Assembly: GCA_012960105.1 (NCBI GenBank) | Contig: DUBV01000014.1 | Coordinates: 87,666-151,665, forward strand | Length of the DNA: 64,000 bases | Source of the DNA: Thiotrichaceae bacterium | Lineage (GTDB): Bacteria > Pseudomonadota > Gammaproteobacteria > Eutrophobiales > Eutrophobiaceae | Reading direction: 5' to 3' | In this document: piece after piece, positions 1 to 9,839 of the stretch | Layout of the letters: every line of letters starts with the position of its first letter | Position numbering within the stretch: the first letter of the stretch is position 1 | Notes under the pieces: model-generated | The model's input: only the letters and a program-made list of their open reading frames with translations | What the model was told of the DNA's origin: nothing | Database searches by the model: none | Made by a program: the position numbers and the translations under genes

Positions 1-2
1 CC

Positions 3-1772
3 GGTAGCAATCCTCTGGAAGCTTATGCAGTAAATCTTAATGAAGAAGCAATGCAAAGTAAGATCGATCCATTGATTGGTAGGCAAATGGAAGTCCAACG
101 AACCATCCAAATACTCTGTCGTCGTCGTAAAAATAATCCCTTGTATGTGGGTGAAGCCGGCGTAGGCAAAACAGCGATTGCCGAAGGCTTGGCAAAATTA
201 ATTGTCGATGGAGATGTACCTGATGTATTAATGGATGGTGTCATTTATTCACTTGACCTTGGTGCTTTACTTGCAGGCACTAAATATCGCGGTGATTTTG
301 AAAAACGTTTAAAAAGCATTATAAATCAATTAAAAAAACAGGATGGTGCAATTTTATTCATTGATGAAATACACACCATCATTGGTGCAGGCGCAACATC
401 AGGTGGCGTCATGGATGCATCAAATATCATTAAGCCAGTATTATCATCAGGTGAATTAAAATGTATCGGTTCCACCACCTATCAGGAATATCGTGGCATC
501 TTTGAAAAAGACCGCGCATTAGCCAGACGTTTTCAAAAGATCGATGTAGAAGAACCTTCTATTGATGAGACAGTGAAAATTCTGCAAGGACTGAAATCGC
601 GTTTTGAAGATCATCACAAAATCAGATACACCAATCAGGCCTTACGTACCGCTGCCGAACTAACAGAACGTTATATTAATGATCGACACTTACCAGACAA
701 AGCAATAGACATCATTGATGAAGCGGGCGCGGCACAACAATTATTGTCTGCATCCAAACGTAAGAAAATAATTGGTGTTCATGATATAGAAAACATCATT
801 GCCAAGATTGTACGTATCCCTGCAAAAACAGTCAGTAGTTCAGATAAAAATGTAATTAAGAAACTGGATCGTAATTTGAAATTAGTTGTCTTTGGTCAAG
901 ATGAAGCCATAGATACTTTATCAAATGCGATCAAAATGTCGCGCTCTGGTTTAGGTAATCCACAAAAACCAATTGGTAACTTTCTCTTTGCAGGACCTAC
1001 TGGTGTTGGTAAAACAGAAGTTGCTCGTCAACTTGCTATACAAATGGGTATCGAGCTAGTACGTTTTGACATGTCTGAATACATGGAACGCCATACCGTT
1101 TCAAGATTGATTGGCGCACCTCCAGGTTATGTCGGTTTTGATCAAGGTGGTTTATTAACTGACGCTATTAATAAGCAACCGCATTGCGTATTACTACTTG
1201 ATGAAATGGAAAAAGCACATCCCGATGTGTTTAATCTACTATTACAAGTTTTTGATCACGGCACCTTAACCGATGCCAATGGTCGTAAGATTGATTTCCG
1301 TAATGTCATTATCGTCATGACTACTAATGCTGGTGCTGATCGCATGAGTCGCGCTTCTGTCGGCTTTTCAATTCAAGATCATAGTGGTGATGCGACAGAA
1401 AGTATTAAACAAATGTTTAGTCCGGAATTTCGAAATCGTCTTGATGCGATCATTCAGTTTAATGCACTTGATAAACGCACCATCTCAAATGTCGTTGATA
1501 AATTCCTGATTGAACTCGAAGCGCAACTTGATGAGAAAAAAGTCACTGTAGAAATAACCGAAAATGCGCGAGCATGGTTGGCTGAACATGGTTATGACAA
1601 GACCATGGGCGCACGTCCAATGGCGAGACTAATTCAAGATAAGGTTAAACGCGCTTTGGCAGAAGAACTTCTGTTTGGTGAACTAGTACATGGTGGGCAT
1701 GTTGTTGTCACTCTGGAAAACAATGAGATAAAAGTCGAGATTAAAGAAGACGAACTAGAAGGTGCCGTTTAA
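3..1772 (+). CDS. clpA: ATP-dependent Clp protease ATP-binding subunit ClpA (5' end outside window)
   Basis: AAA+ unfoldase that feeds substrates to ClpP. The frame is open to the window edge, so the N-domain and true start lie upstream; about 590 residues are visible. Both ATPase modules are present: first Walker A GEAGVGKTAIAE and Walker B LFIDEIHT, second Walker A GPTGVGKTEVAR and Walker B LLLDEMEK. The segment SVGFSIQDHSGD sits where ClpA carries its ClpP-docking IGL-type loop, which separates it from ClpB. The middle domain is short, also as in ClpA. The stop overlaps the convergent PAS-GGDEF gene by 4 bases. Identification is firm; clpS is expected upstream but is not in view. Confidence 0.95.
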   Translation, partial: GSNPLEAYAVNLNEEAMQSKIDPLIGRQMEVQRTIQILCRRRKNNPLYVGEAGVGKTAIAEGLAKLIVDGDVPDVLMDGVIYSLDLGALLAGTKYRGDFEKRLKSIINQLKKQDGAILFIDEIHTIIGAGATSGGVMDASNIIKPVLSSGELKCIGSTTYQEYRGIFEKDRALARRFQKIDVEEPSIDETVKILQGLKSRFEDHHKIRYTNQALRTAAELTERYINDRHLPDKAIDIIDEAGAAQQLLSASKRKKIIGVHDIENIIAKIVRIPAKTVSSSDKNVIKKLDRNLKLVVFGQDEAIDTLSNAIKMSRSGLGNPQKPIGNFLFAGPTGVGKTEVARQLAIQMGIELVRFDMSEYMERHTVSRLIGAPPGYVGFDQGGLLTDAINKQPHCVLLLDEMEKAHPDVFNLLLQVFDHGTLTDANGRKIDFRNVIIVMTTNAGADRMSRASVGFSIQDHSGDATESIKQMFSPEFRNRLDAIIQFNALDKRTISNVVDKFLIELEAQLDEKKVTVEITENARAWLAEHGYDKTMGARPMARLIQDKVKRALAEELLFGELVHGGHVVVTLENNEIKVEIKEDELEGAV

Positions 1773-2771
1773 TTTACGGATTTTAACTCAACTGCTTCTA
1801 TTCTATTTCGGCCATTATTTTTAGCTTCATAGAGTTTGTTATCAGCCGCTTTTATTAATGCGTTAATATCGCAAGGTAAATCAGGAATAACGCTGACAAT
1901 GCCAATACTTATGGTCACATAATCAGAAATATCTGAGGTTTCATGCGGTATTTTTAATGTTTCTATACTTTTTATAAAACGCTCACTCATAAGCCTAGCC
2001 TCCATCCGGGCAGTATGAGGTAAGATTACGGCAAACTCTTCACCTCCATATCGGGCAGGAACATCTGATGCACGCTTGAATGAACTTTTTAAGCATTTTG
2101 CAACATTGATTAAACATTCATCCCCAGCTAAGTAACCATATCTATCATTATATTGTTTGAAATAATCAATATCACACATCATCAACGATATTAGATGTTG
2201 ATGTCGAATCGCGCGTTGTAATTCCTTTTGTAAGGTTTCATCAAAGTTGCGTCGATTCGCTATTTGCGTCAAACCATCAACATCAGCAAGCTTTTGTAAT
2301 GCTTCGTTTACTTTTGATAATTCATTGGTTCTTTGTTGTACCAATAATTCTAAATGATCACGATGACGTGCTAATTCTTCTTCAATATTTTTTCGCTTAG
2401 TAATGTCTCGAACAATACCCGCATAAACTGCTTTGCCAGATATAAATGTTTCTGAAACAGTAAGTTCGATAGGAAATTCCTCACCGTTTTTTTTAAACCA
2501 ACAGCTTCTCGACCTATACCAATGATTTTCTTTTCACCTGTAGCTTGATATTGTTGCATATACGAGTCATGTTCACTTTTAAAAGGTTCCGCGGCATTAA
2601 CATATCAATTTTATTACCAATAACTTCATTTGCTTCATACTGAAAAATTCGAACGGCAGCCTGATTATATAATTCAACTATACCTTTGTCATTTATACAG
2701 ATTATGGCATCAACAGCCGCGTCCATAATTGCGAACAATTTATTTACAATTGCATATTCCTTTTCTTCCAT
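1769..2771 (-). pseudogene. PAS-GGDEF diguanylate cyclase, broken by two frameshifts
   Basis: Three overlapping reading frames join into one PAS-GGDEF protein of about 334 residues. The first frame (from 2771) reads a PAS domain starting MEEKEYAIVNK. A second frame resumes at MQQYQATGEKKIIGIG, the usual continuation of FixL-like PAS domains. The third gives the GGDEF domain with GGEEF active site and an intact RxxD inhibitory site (RASD) five residues before it. The first break lies near 2585-2595 in CCGCGG; the second is in an eight-base T run at 2487-2494 (A8 on the coding strand), where nine would restore frame. The total length (1003 nt) fits the implied net shift. It would make c-di-GMP if intact. 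The cause may be mutation, slippage or read error. Confidence 0.85.
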
Positions 2772-2905
2772 TGCAAATTCAGCTCTATATGAAATTAGTT
2801 ATTTTATAAGACTATACAACTAGTCTAGTTCATCAGCAGCTCCTTGCTTGCACTTTAAATATTTAATTGATTTCGTATAAATAATTGAAATTATCAAGAG
2901 AGATC

Positions 2906-4240
2906 TTAACTTAAGTTCTTAATAAGAATTTTTGAGTTTCTTTGGTAGTTATATAAAGTTTGTTTTTCGACAGGTATGTCTTCAATCTTCGCTTCAACAA
3001 AACCTTTTTCTATGAACCAGTGTAAAGTTTGTGTTGTTAACAAAAATAATGTTTCCATTCCTTCTTTTTTCGCTAACGCTTCTATAAGTTCATATAACAC
3101 TTCACCTTTTTCCTGTTTCTGGTAATCAGGATGAACAACCATGCAAGCAATTTCAGCGACTTTTTCATCTGGGTATTGATGCAATGCAGCACACGCGATA
3201 ACACTACCATCTCGAACCAATACAATATAATCATTAATATCAATTTCGAGTTTTTCTCGTGAACGTTTAACAAGTATGCCTTGTTCTTCCAAAGGCTCTA
3301 TTAACTCAAGTATGCCACCAATATCATGCACCGTAGCTTGTTGTATCGTATCAAACGGTGTGCCACTTAATAAGGTTCCTATACCATCACGAGTAAATAA
3401 CTCTTGTAAGATGCCACCATCAATACTTTGATCAAGATAATGAACACGTTTAACGCCTGCTTCACATGCCTTAATACCAAAAGCTAAGGCAGTTGATGGC
3501 GTTTCATCTATTTGATTCACTGTAACAGGATCAAGTTTAGACTTTGCTTCTTCGCAGGTTAACTGTCTTATTACTTCGCCAGCTTCATTTTTTAAGACCG
3601 ATGCATTATTTAACATGATGAGTTTTTCAGCTGACAAATCGATAGCCACTTGCGAAGCAACTTCTATCGAACTCAAATTAAATATTTCACCTGTAACCGA
3701 ATAACCTAATGGCGAAATAAGAACAATTTCACCAGCATCAAGTCGAGCATTGATAGTATTTTTCTCTATACTTCGAACCTTGCCAGTTAAATCTAGATCG
3801 ACACCTTTAACAATCCCGTAAGGCCTACCTGTCACATAATTGCCGGAAGCAATTTTGACTGAAGACTCTGCCATCGGTGAATTAGGTAAACCCATCGACA
3901 ACAAAGCTTCAATCTGAATTTTTATATCACCAACTGCTTGCTTAACACTACTTATAGAAGCTTCATCAGTAACACGTAATGCACCGTTATACTGAGGCGT
4001 TACATTTCTTTCTTTTAATAAAGCATCTATCTGTGGTCTTGCACCAAAAACAATAACAAGCTTTACAGCCAGACTATTCAATAAAGCAAGATCATGTATT
4101 AAGTGCGTAAAAGTTTCAGACGCAACAACATCTCCACCAATTTGTAAAACAAAAGTTCGACCATGGTGCGCATGTATATACGGCGCTGCGTTTCTAAAGC
4201 AATCAATAAAGGATTGCTTACTATCCATAGTATTTTTCAT
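2906..4240 (-). CDS. argA: N-acetylglutamate synthase (amino-acid N-acetyltransferase) ArgA
   Basis: First step of arginine synthesis: acetyl-CoA plus glutamate gives N-acetylglutamate. At 444 residues it matches the gammaproteobacterial ArgA size. An amino-acid-kinase-like domain fills roughly residues 1-290 (FVLQIGGDVVAS near the start, LVIVFGARPQID), where arginine feedback normally binds, and a GNAT acetyltransferase domain follows (IACMVVHPDYQKQEKG, ending in LLTTQTLHWFIEKGF). It lies 39 bases downstream of argE on the same strand, so the two probably form an argE-argA operon. Confidence 0.95.
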   Translation of the reverse strand: MKNTMDSKQSFIDCFRNAAPYIHAHHGRTFVLQIGGDVVASETFTHLIHDLALLNSLAVKLVIVFGARPQIDALLKERNVTPQYNGALRVTDEASISSVKQAVGDIKIQIEALLSMGLPNSPMAESSVKIASGNYVTGRPYGIVKGVDLDLTGKVRSIEKNTINARLDAGEIVLISPLGYSVTGEIFNLSSIEVASQVAIDLSAEKLIMLNNASVLKNEAGEVIRQLTCEEAKSKLDPVTVNQIDETPSTALAFGIKACEAGVKRVHYLDQSIDGGILQELFTRDGIGTLLSGTPFDTIQQATVHDIGGILELIEPLEEQGILVKRSREKLEIDINDYIVLVRDGSVIACAALHQYPDEKVAEIACMVVHPDYQKQEKGEVLYELIEALAKKEGMETLFLLTTQTLHWFIEKGFVEAKIEDIPVEKQTLYNYQRNSKILIKNLS

Positions 4241-4279
4241 TGTCCTGATTCATTTTCTTGGCTCTTTCTTTTGACTCAT

Positions 4280-5434
4280 TTATTTTTCTTCACAAAAATG
4301 AAGAAGCATCTTTGACAAGATATTTATCATCGGTTCAATTCTGTCTATTTGCAAATACTCGTTAGGTTGATGAGCTACATCAATATCGCCAGGTCCAAGG
4401 ATAACGGTTTCTATACCCATGTCATTATAAAAAGGTCCTTCTGTACCAAACGCAACCGATTCTGCGGCATGTTGCGTTACTTTCTCGCTCAATTTAATTA
4501 TCTCACTATCCTTTGATGTCTGCATCGGTGGAATCCCATCAATCATTGAATTAAATTCAACCTTCAGTCCTGTTCCAGCCAACGTATCACGTACCTTATT
4601 TCGCAAGGTCTCATTCAGCTTATCAAGTTTCATGCCCGGTAACATTCTTAAATCCAGAGACAAATCACATGATGCGCAAATTCTGTTCGGACTATCACCA
4701 CCCTGTATCCTGCCAAAATTCATCGTTGCTACAGGAACCTGAAAATCCTTATTAATATATTCAGACTGCAATTCATCGCGCCAATCTCGTAGCGCAGAAA
4801 TAACATCATGCATACCTTCAAGTGCGCTATTGCCCAATGCTGGATTACTGGAATGACCAGAACGCCCGACTATCTGAATAGTTTCTATAATAATACCCTT
4901 ATGCATATGTATTGGTTTCAGACCTGTCGGCTCACCGATAATACAATAGCGACCTGATACTTTTTTATTATCTTGTATCAATCGCGCACCCTGCATGGTG
5001 CTTTCTTCATCCGCTGTAGCGACAACTGTTATAGGTTGGTTAAACTTTGTGCTACTGAGTCTTTCCAGTGTTTCAAGGATTATAGGAAAAAAACTCTTCA
5101 TGTCCGCCGTACCCAATCCATAGTAGCAATCATTCTTCTTAGTCAGAGTAAATGGATCCGTATCCCAACCATTAAGATCATAAGGTACCGTATCTGTGTG
5201 TCCGGATAAAACTAATCCCTCACTGCCTTCTCCAAGTTTCGCAATCAAATTACATTTTTCTGGATTATCGCTGACGGGCATAATCTCGCAGGTAAAACCC
5301 AGCGCATCCAACCAATTGGCCAGTGCATCAATAACCTTACGATTACTCTGATCGTGTGCCGGATCAATACTGCTAACCGAGGGCAAACGGATCAATTCCG
5401 CAAAACAGTCTTCAAATTTAGGTGTGCGTCTCAT
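4280..5434 (-). CDS. argE: acetylornithine deacetylase ArgE
   Basis: M20-family metallohydrolase that releases ornithine from N-acetylornithine. The 384-residue length is typical. Visible metal-site motifs are GHTDTVPYD, YGLGTADMKSF (the conserved Asp) and GEPTGLKPIHMHKG; the distal GTEGPFYNDMG and the C-terminal AHQPNEYLQ are also family hallmarks. Divergent from ilvD across a 126-base gap. The minus-strand leader holds TATGAATAATTGCTAA at about 5438-5453, which resembles one half of an ArgR box; this is weak evidence for arginine repression. Product assignment is firm. Confidence 0.95.
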   Translation of the reverse strand: MRRTPKFEDCFAELIRLPSVSSIDPAHDQSNRKVIDALANWLDALGFTCEIMPVSDNPEKCNLIAKLGEGSEGLVLSGHTDTVPYDLNGWDTDPFTLTKKNDCYYGLGTADMKSFFPIILETLERLSSTKFNQPITVVATADEESTMQGARLIQDNKKVSGRYCIIGEPTGLKPIHMHKGIIIETIQIVGRSGHSSNPALGNSALEGMHDVISALRDWRDELQSEYINKDFQVPVATMNFGRIQGGDSPNRICASCDLSLDLRMLPGMKLDKLNETLRNKVRDTLAGTGLKVEFNSMIDGIPPMQTSKDSEIIKLSEKVTQHAAESVAFGTEGPFYNDMGIETVILGPGDIDVAHQPNEYLQIDRIEPMINILSKMLLHFCEEK

Positions 5435-5560
5435 TTCTTAGCAATTATTCATATTTCGTTAACTATATGACACTGACAAATTATCAATGCTGATGTATTC
5501 TAACCCACCTTTTAAAAGCACCACTAACAATATAATTAGTATAAAGTCAGGACACCGCAG

Positions 5561-7240
5561 ATGAGCAATAAAATAAATAAATACAGTTCCCGTATCACCA
5601 CACCAAAATCTCAGGGCGCATCGCAAGCGATGCTTTTCGGCACCGGCATGACTGAAGCAGACATGTCCAAAGCGCAAGTGGGTATTTCCAGTGTCTGGTA
5701 CGAAGGTAATACTTGTAATATGCATTTGCTCGATTTGGCACAAAAAGTAAAAGAAGGCGTAGCTGCAGCCGGACTGGTCGGACTACGTTTTAATACCATT
5801 GGTGTCAGTGATGGTATTTCCATGGGTACCGATGGTATGAGCTTCTCTTTGCAATCTCGTGATTTGATTGCAGACTCAATTGAAACTGTCATGTCCGCTC
5901 AATGGTATGACGCTAATATTTCCCTACCCGGTTGTGATAAAAATATGCCCGGTTGTTTAATGGCAATGGGCAGACTCAATCGTCCTTCATTAATGGTTTA
6001 CGGTGGCACCATCAAACCGGGCCATCGTAATGAAGAAAAACTCGATATCATTTCTGCTTTCCAAAGCTATGGTGAATTTATTACTGGTAGCATCGACGAA
6101 GACACGCGTCAGGATATTGTTAAAAAATCCTGTCCCGGTGCTGGAGCATGTGGTGGTATGTATACAGCCAACACCATGGCATCCGCTATTGAAGCGATGG
6201 GTATGTCTTTACCTTACAGCTCTTCAACACCTGCTGTTGATCCACAAAAACTGGAAGAATGTTTTAAAGCCGGTGAAGCAATTAAAAATCTATTAGAAAA
6301 AGATATTAAACCTCGTGACATTATGACGCGCGAGGCATTTGAAAATGCAATGATATTAATTATTGTATTGGGCGGTTCAACTAACGCCGTATTACATTTA
6401 TTAGCTATGGCTCGTTCTGTTGGTGTCGAATTAACTATTGATGATTTTCAAGCGGTAAGTGATCGCACACCTTTTCTTGCCGATTTAAAACCAAGCGGCA
6501 AATATGTTATGGAAGATATTCATCTCATAGGTGGTACACCTGCTGTCATGAAGTTTTTACTTGAGAATGATTTAATCAATGGCGATTGCATGACCGTTAC
6601 CGGTAGAACCATAAAAGAAAATCTGGCTGATTTACCAGGCTTACCTGAAGGACAAGATATTATTGCACCATTAGATAAACCTCTTAAAGACAGCGGGCAT
6701 ATTCGTATTTTAAAAGGTAACTTTGCACCCGAAGGTGCAGTGGCAAAAATCACCGGTAAAGAAGGTTTGATTTTTACAGGCCCTGCAAATGTATTTGATT
6801 CTGAAGAAGATATGTTAAAAGCGTTGGAAGAAAATAAAATTAATAAAGGCGATGCCATTATCATTCGTTACGAAGGCCCGAAAGGTGGACCAGGCATGCC
6901 TGAAATGTTAACACCAACATCAGCCATCATGGGTGCAGGTTTAGGTAAAGACGTAGCCATGATCACTGATGGTCGTTTCTCAGGCGGTTCACACGGTTTT
7001 ATCGTTGGCCATGTCGTACCCGAAGCACAAGAAGGCGGCCCAATTGCACTAATTAAAAATGGCGACATCGTCACCATCAATGCTGAAACAAACGAAATTA
7101 AAATGGATATTTCAGATGAAGAGCTCGCATCAAGAAAAGCAAGTTGGACAATGCCTGCTTATAAAGCAAATCGTGGCACACTTTATAAATACATTAAAAA
7201 TGTGAAAACAGCTTCTGAAGGGTGTGTTACTGACGAATAA
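5561..7240 (+). CDS. ilvD: dihydroxy-acid dehydratase IlvD
   Basis: Fe-S dehydratase of valine, leucine and isoleucine synthesis. The 559-residue length matches the shorter IlvD class rather than the roughly 616-residue enterobacterial form. Cluster cysteines are seen in [11 protein letters not shown] and [18 protein letters not shown]; the C-terminal signature [12 protein letters not shown] is intact. The ATG follows an AGGA element at about 5551. It stands alone, divergent from argE, with no other ilv genes visible. Confidence 0.96.
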   Translation: MSNKINKYSSRITTPKSQGASQAMLFGTGMTEADMSKAQVGISSVWYEGNTCNMHLLDLAQKVKEGVAAAGLVGLRFNTIGVSDGISMGTDGMSFSLQSRDLIADSIETVMSAQWYDANISLPGCDKNMPGCLMAMGRLNRPSLMVYGGTIKPGHRNEEKLDIISAFQSYGEFITGSIDEDTRQDIVKKSCPGAGACGGMYTANTMASAIEAMGMSLPYSSSTPAVDPQKLEECFKAGEAIKNLLEKDIKPRDIMTREAFENAMILIIVLGGSTNAVLHLLAMARSVGVELTIDDFQAVSDRTPFLADLKPSGKYVMEDIHLIGGTPAVMKFLLENDLINGDCMTVTGRTIKENLADLPGLPEGQDIIAPLDKPLKDSGHIRILKGNFAPEGAVAKITGKEGLIFTGPANVFDSEEDMLKALEENKINKGDAIIIRYEGPKGGPGMPEMLTPTSAIMGAGLGKDVAMITDGRFSGGSHGFIVGHVVPEAQEGGPIALIKNGDIVTINAETNEIKMDISDEELASRKASWTMPAYKANRGTLYKYIKNVKTASEGCVTDE

Positions 7241-7321
7241 TTTAGCACATCTATCTTGGTAAAAAATGGGGAATTAAGCTCGGAAGTTCGAACTACTACC
7301 AAAGCACCATTATTCCCTAAT

Positions 7322-7575
7322 TTATCTTTTATTATCTTTAAATAATAAACTAGCGAATGCAGGCAATAGGAATATTGCTCCAAACATATTTAGTAAAAAC
7401 ATAAAGGACAGTAATATCCCCATGTCAGCTTGAAATTTTAATGGTGAAAATATCCAGATGATGACACCTACAGCCAGTGTGATACCAGTGAAGATAATAC
7501 TAAACCAGTAGTAGACAGTGTATGGAAATAAGCTTCTTTAATCGACATTCCCTGTTTAATGCAATCATCAAAACG
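7322..7575 (-). pseudogene. C-terminal remnant of an RND/MMPL-family exporter
   Basis: Only the last part of an RND-superfamily exporter remains. One frame reads QGMSIKEAYFHTLSTTG up to about 7505. After a one-base loss (GGTTTAGTATT) another frame continues IIFTGITLAVGVIIWIFSP, then LKFQADMGILLSFMFLLNMF and LPAFASLLFKDN, ending in TAA at 7322-7324. This matches the last two membrane segments of predicted RND lipid or hydrophobe exporters. A stop directly precedes the first codon, and nothing upstream resembles the rest of the roughly 800-residue protein. The region 7241-7646 otherwise appears gene-free. Confidence 0.75.
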
Positions 7576-7646
7576 TTAGTCCCCTTTATTTATATTTTTA
7601 TAACGCTAACTGATATAGATACAAGATATTTTTTACTCAGACTACT

Positions 7647-8939
7647 TTATATCTCTTGAGATATTTTTTCAGTCGTTGCAGACAATCGATGAATTAATGT
7701 TCTTAGAAAAACTTTTAGAAACCTTACCTGACAGTTTAGTGAAACCTGCGATATCACCGTTGAATTAATTTTCATTAACGACGTGTCATCTGCAGATTTA
7801 ATCGAAGCGGTACGTTTTGTTTTTGCCAGATATCCCATTTCACCAAAGCAATCACCTTTCTGTAAGGTACGAATAACAGATTGGTTTTTCATTACAGCAA
7901 CATTACCATTGGTGATAATGTAGAAGCAGTCATCCATATCACCTTCAACAATGATTTCATCATCCATATCATAATCCTGCCAGTTGCTGGCACGTAAAAT
8001 TTCCCAAATTTCCGCATCGGGAAAACCGGTAAAAAAATCCAGTTTTTTGACAGTATCAAATTTTTCCTGTGCTGAAATATCCTCTTTTGGCTTCTCAAGG
8101 TTATCAAATGCTTTGGTTAAATCAGCCGCAAAATCCAATCCCATTTGATAACGATCGCTAACGTCTTTTTCCAAAGCTTTAGAAACAATATTATTTAGTG
8201 CTTCGGGTAGATCAGACCGATAGTCGCTCATTACTAACGGACTTTCATTTAATATCTTATTAACCAGTTGAGAAAAATTATCTGCCGGAAAAGCCTGACG
8301 GCCTGTCAGTAATTCATACATCACTACTCCTAAAGAATAGAGATCCGTTTGCGTCGTCACATGCTCTTCGCGAAGTTGCTCCGGCGACATATATCTGGGT
8401 GAGCCCATCATGCCACCCATCTGAGTTGTCGTTGAATCTGCGTTATAGATATGAGCAATACTGAAATCACCAATTTTTACATCTTGATCAGGCGTGACGA
8501 GTATGTTTGAAGGTTTGATATCTCTATGTACAACACCTTGACGATGAGCATAATCTAATGCTTTTGCACATTTAAAAATGATTTCGACAACATTATTGAT
8601 GGGTAATAAATTGTCCGAACTGCAATATTCTTTTAAGGTCTTTCCAGCTTCAATATACTCCATGACGATATAGCAGTTATCTTCATCAACGCCCGCATCA
8701 TAGATATTGATTACATTTGGATGTGTTAATAGACCGGCGGTATGCGCTTCATTAAAAAACATCTTTCGATAGAGTTCACCAGACTCAGGGTCATTTAATT
8801 CATCAAGAAATGCGACTTTTAGTGCAACGGGACGATTGACATAGGGATCGTGGCCTAGATAGACAACGCCCATACTACCCCTATCGATTTCCTCAATAAC
8901 TTCGTACTTACCCAGCTTTTCAGGGGCACTATGGCTCAT
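7647..8939 (-). CDS. Ser/Thr protein kinase with C-terminal cyclic-nucleotide-binding domain (paralogue 1)
   Basis: A Hanks-type kinase domain covers residues 12-270 and a CAP_ED/cNMP-binding domain about 300-420; no membrane segment is seen, so it is probably cytosolic. Kinase landmarks are the loop DRGSMGVVY (first glycine replaced by Asp), ATP-binding Lys41, and HRDIKPSNI at 138-146. The magnesium motif is DFS at 158-160 instead of DFG. The cNMP half has VEGDMDDCFYIITNGNVAVM and a phosphate-binding cassette FGEMGYLAKTKRTASI with its Arg kept. It is a close paralogue of the gene at 11428-12729. Effector and targets are unknown. Confidence 0.9.
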   Translation of the reverse strand: MSHSAPEKLGKYEVIEEIDRGSMGVVYLGHDPYVNRPVALKVAFLDELNDPESGELYRKMFFNEAHTAGLLTHPNVINIYDAGVDEDNCYIVMEYIEAGKTLKEYCSSDNLLPINNVVEIIFKCAKALDYAHRQGVVHRDIKPSNILVTPDQDVKIGDFSIAHIYNADSTTTQMGGMMGSPRYMSPEQLREEHVTTQTDLYSLGVVMYELLTGRQAFPADNFSQLVNKILNESPLVMSDYRSDLPEALNNIVSKALEKDVSDRYQMGLDFAADLTKAFDNLEKPKEDISAQEKFDTVKKLDFFTGFPDAEIWEILRASNWQDYDMDDEIIVEGDMDDCFYIITNGNVAVMKNQSVIRTLQKGDCFGEMGYLAKTKRTASIKSADDTSLMKINSTVISQVSLNCQVRFLKVFLRTLIHRLSATTEKISQEI

Positions 8940-9227
8940 TTTTCATTTTATCTATATAAATATGAAAAGACGTCTATTTATGTGTGCGCTGCAACAAAAC
9001 CACTGAAAGATAAATAAATGACATTGCTACAGTATTTGTACAGATATTAATGTATCTATATTGATTTTAATAGCAAATATAGTGTCAGATTAAGGCAATA
9101 TTAATCTGGTAGTCCTTTGATAACCACGAATGTTGACCCCAAAGACTAGGCAACTATACTTAAGCTTACCGTAAGCGGATATTTCAGCTATGTCCTATGG
9201 ATTGAGCATGAACGGAGATAAATAATA

Positions 9228-9665
9228 ATGACAACAACAGTAAACCAGCTATTAAACGGCAAAGATGATGAAATTTACTCTGTAAAGCCAGACACATTTG
9301 TAATTGACGCCATCAGAATGCTGAATGAGCAAAAAGTAGGTGCTTTGCTTGTTTTGGAAAATGATAAATTAGCCGGTATCTTTTCGGAAAGGGATTACAC
9401 CAGAAAAGTAATTCTTAATGACAGAAACTCCTCTGAAACGAAAATCAGCGAAATAATGACTTCCGACGTACAAACAGTAGCGCCCTCTCAAACGATAGAT
9501 GAATGCATGGTTATCATGTCAAATAATCACATCCGCCACCTTCCTGTACTTAAGAACGGTGAGCCCGTAGGAATACTGTCAATTATGGACGTTGTGAAAA
9601 ATATTATTTCTGAAAAGGAATTCATTATCGAACAACTGGAACACTACATAACAGATACTGCGTAA
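9228..9665 (+). CDS. CBS-domain pair protein
   Basis: A 145-residue protein made almost wholly of two CBS motifs, the usual adenosyl-ligand-binding Bateman module. The first covers about 10-65 (VGALLVLENDKLAGIFSERD) and the second about 75-130 (IMTSDVQTVAPSQTIDECM, then IRHLPVLKNGEPVGILSIMD). Stand-alone proteins of this type bind AMP, ATP or SAM and report energy state, but the ligand cannot be read here. GGAGAT lies ahead of the ATG. It sits between the two kinase-cNMP paralogues and just upstream of pgi. Confidence 0.9.
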   Translation: MTTTVNQLLNGKDDEIYSVKPDTFVIDAIRMLNEQKVGALLVLENDKLAGIFSERDYTRKVILNDRNSSETKISEIMTSDVQTVAPSQTIDECMVIMSNNHIRHLPVLKNGEPVGILSIMDVVKNIISEKEFIIEQLEHYITDTA

Positions 9666-9839
9666 ACGCTTAACTAAGCTTATCAATTAACTGTCTGTTT
9701 TCAGGGTGTGTTATCGTTTGTTCGACTGCTAGTAGTAATCTTCTTTTGAACTAGCTCTAATTATTCTTTAATTGGCAGTCAATCCCATCTAAAATCGGCA
9801 GCTAGTTTTATATTCACTATTTAATAACAATAATCAGGC

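Noticed and set aside
5438..5453. ArgR-box-like TATGAATAATTGCTAA ahead of argE
   Set aside because: Only one half matches the palindromic consensus and no second box lies next to it; kept as a remark in the argE entry.
5459..5743. Minus-strand frame opposite the ilvD start
   Set aside because: It overlaps ilvD, whose identity is certain, and has no recognisable content.
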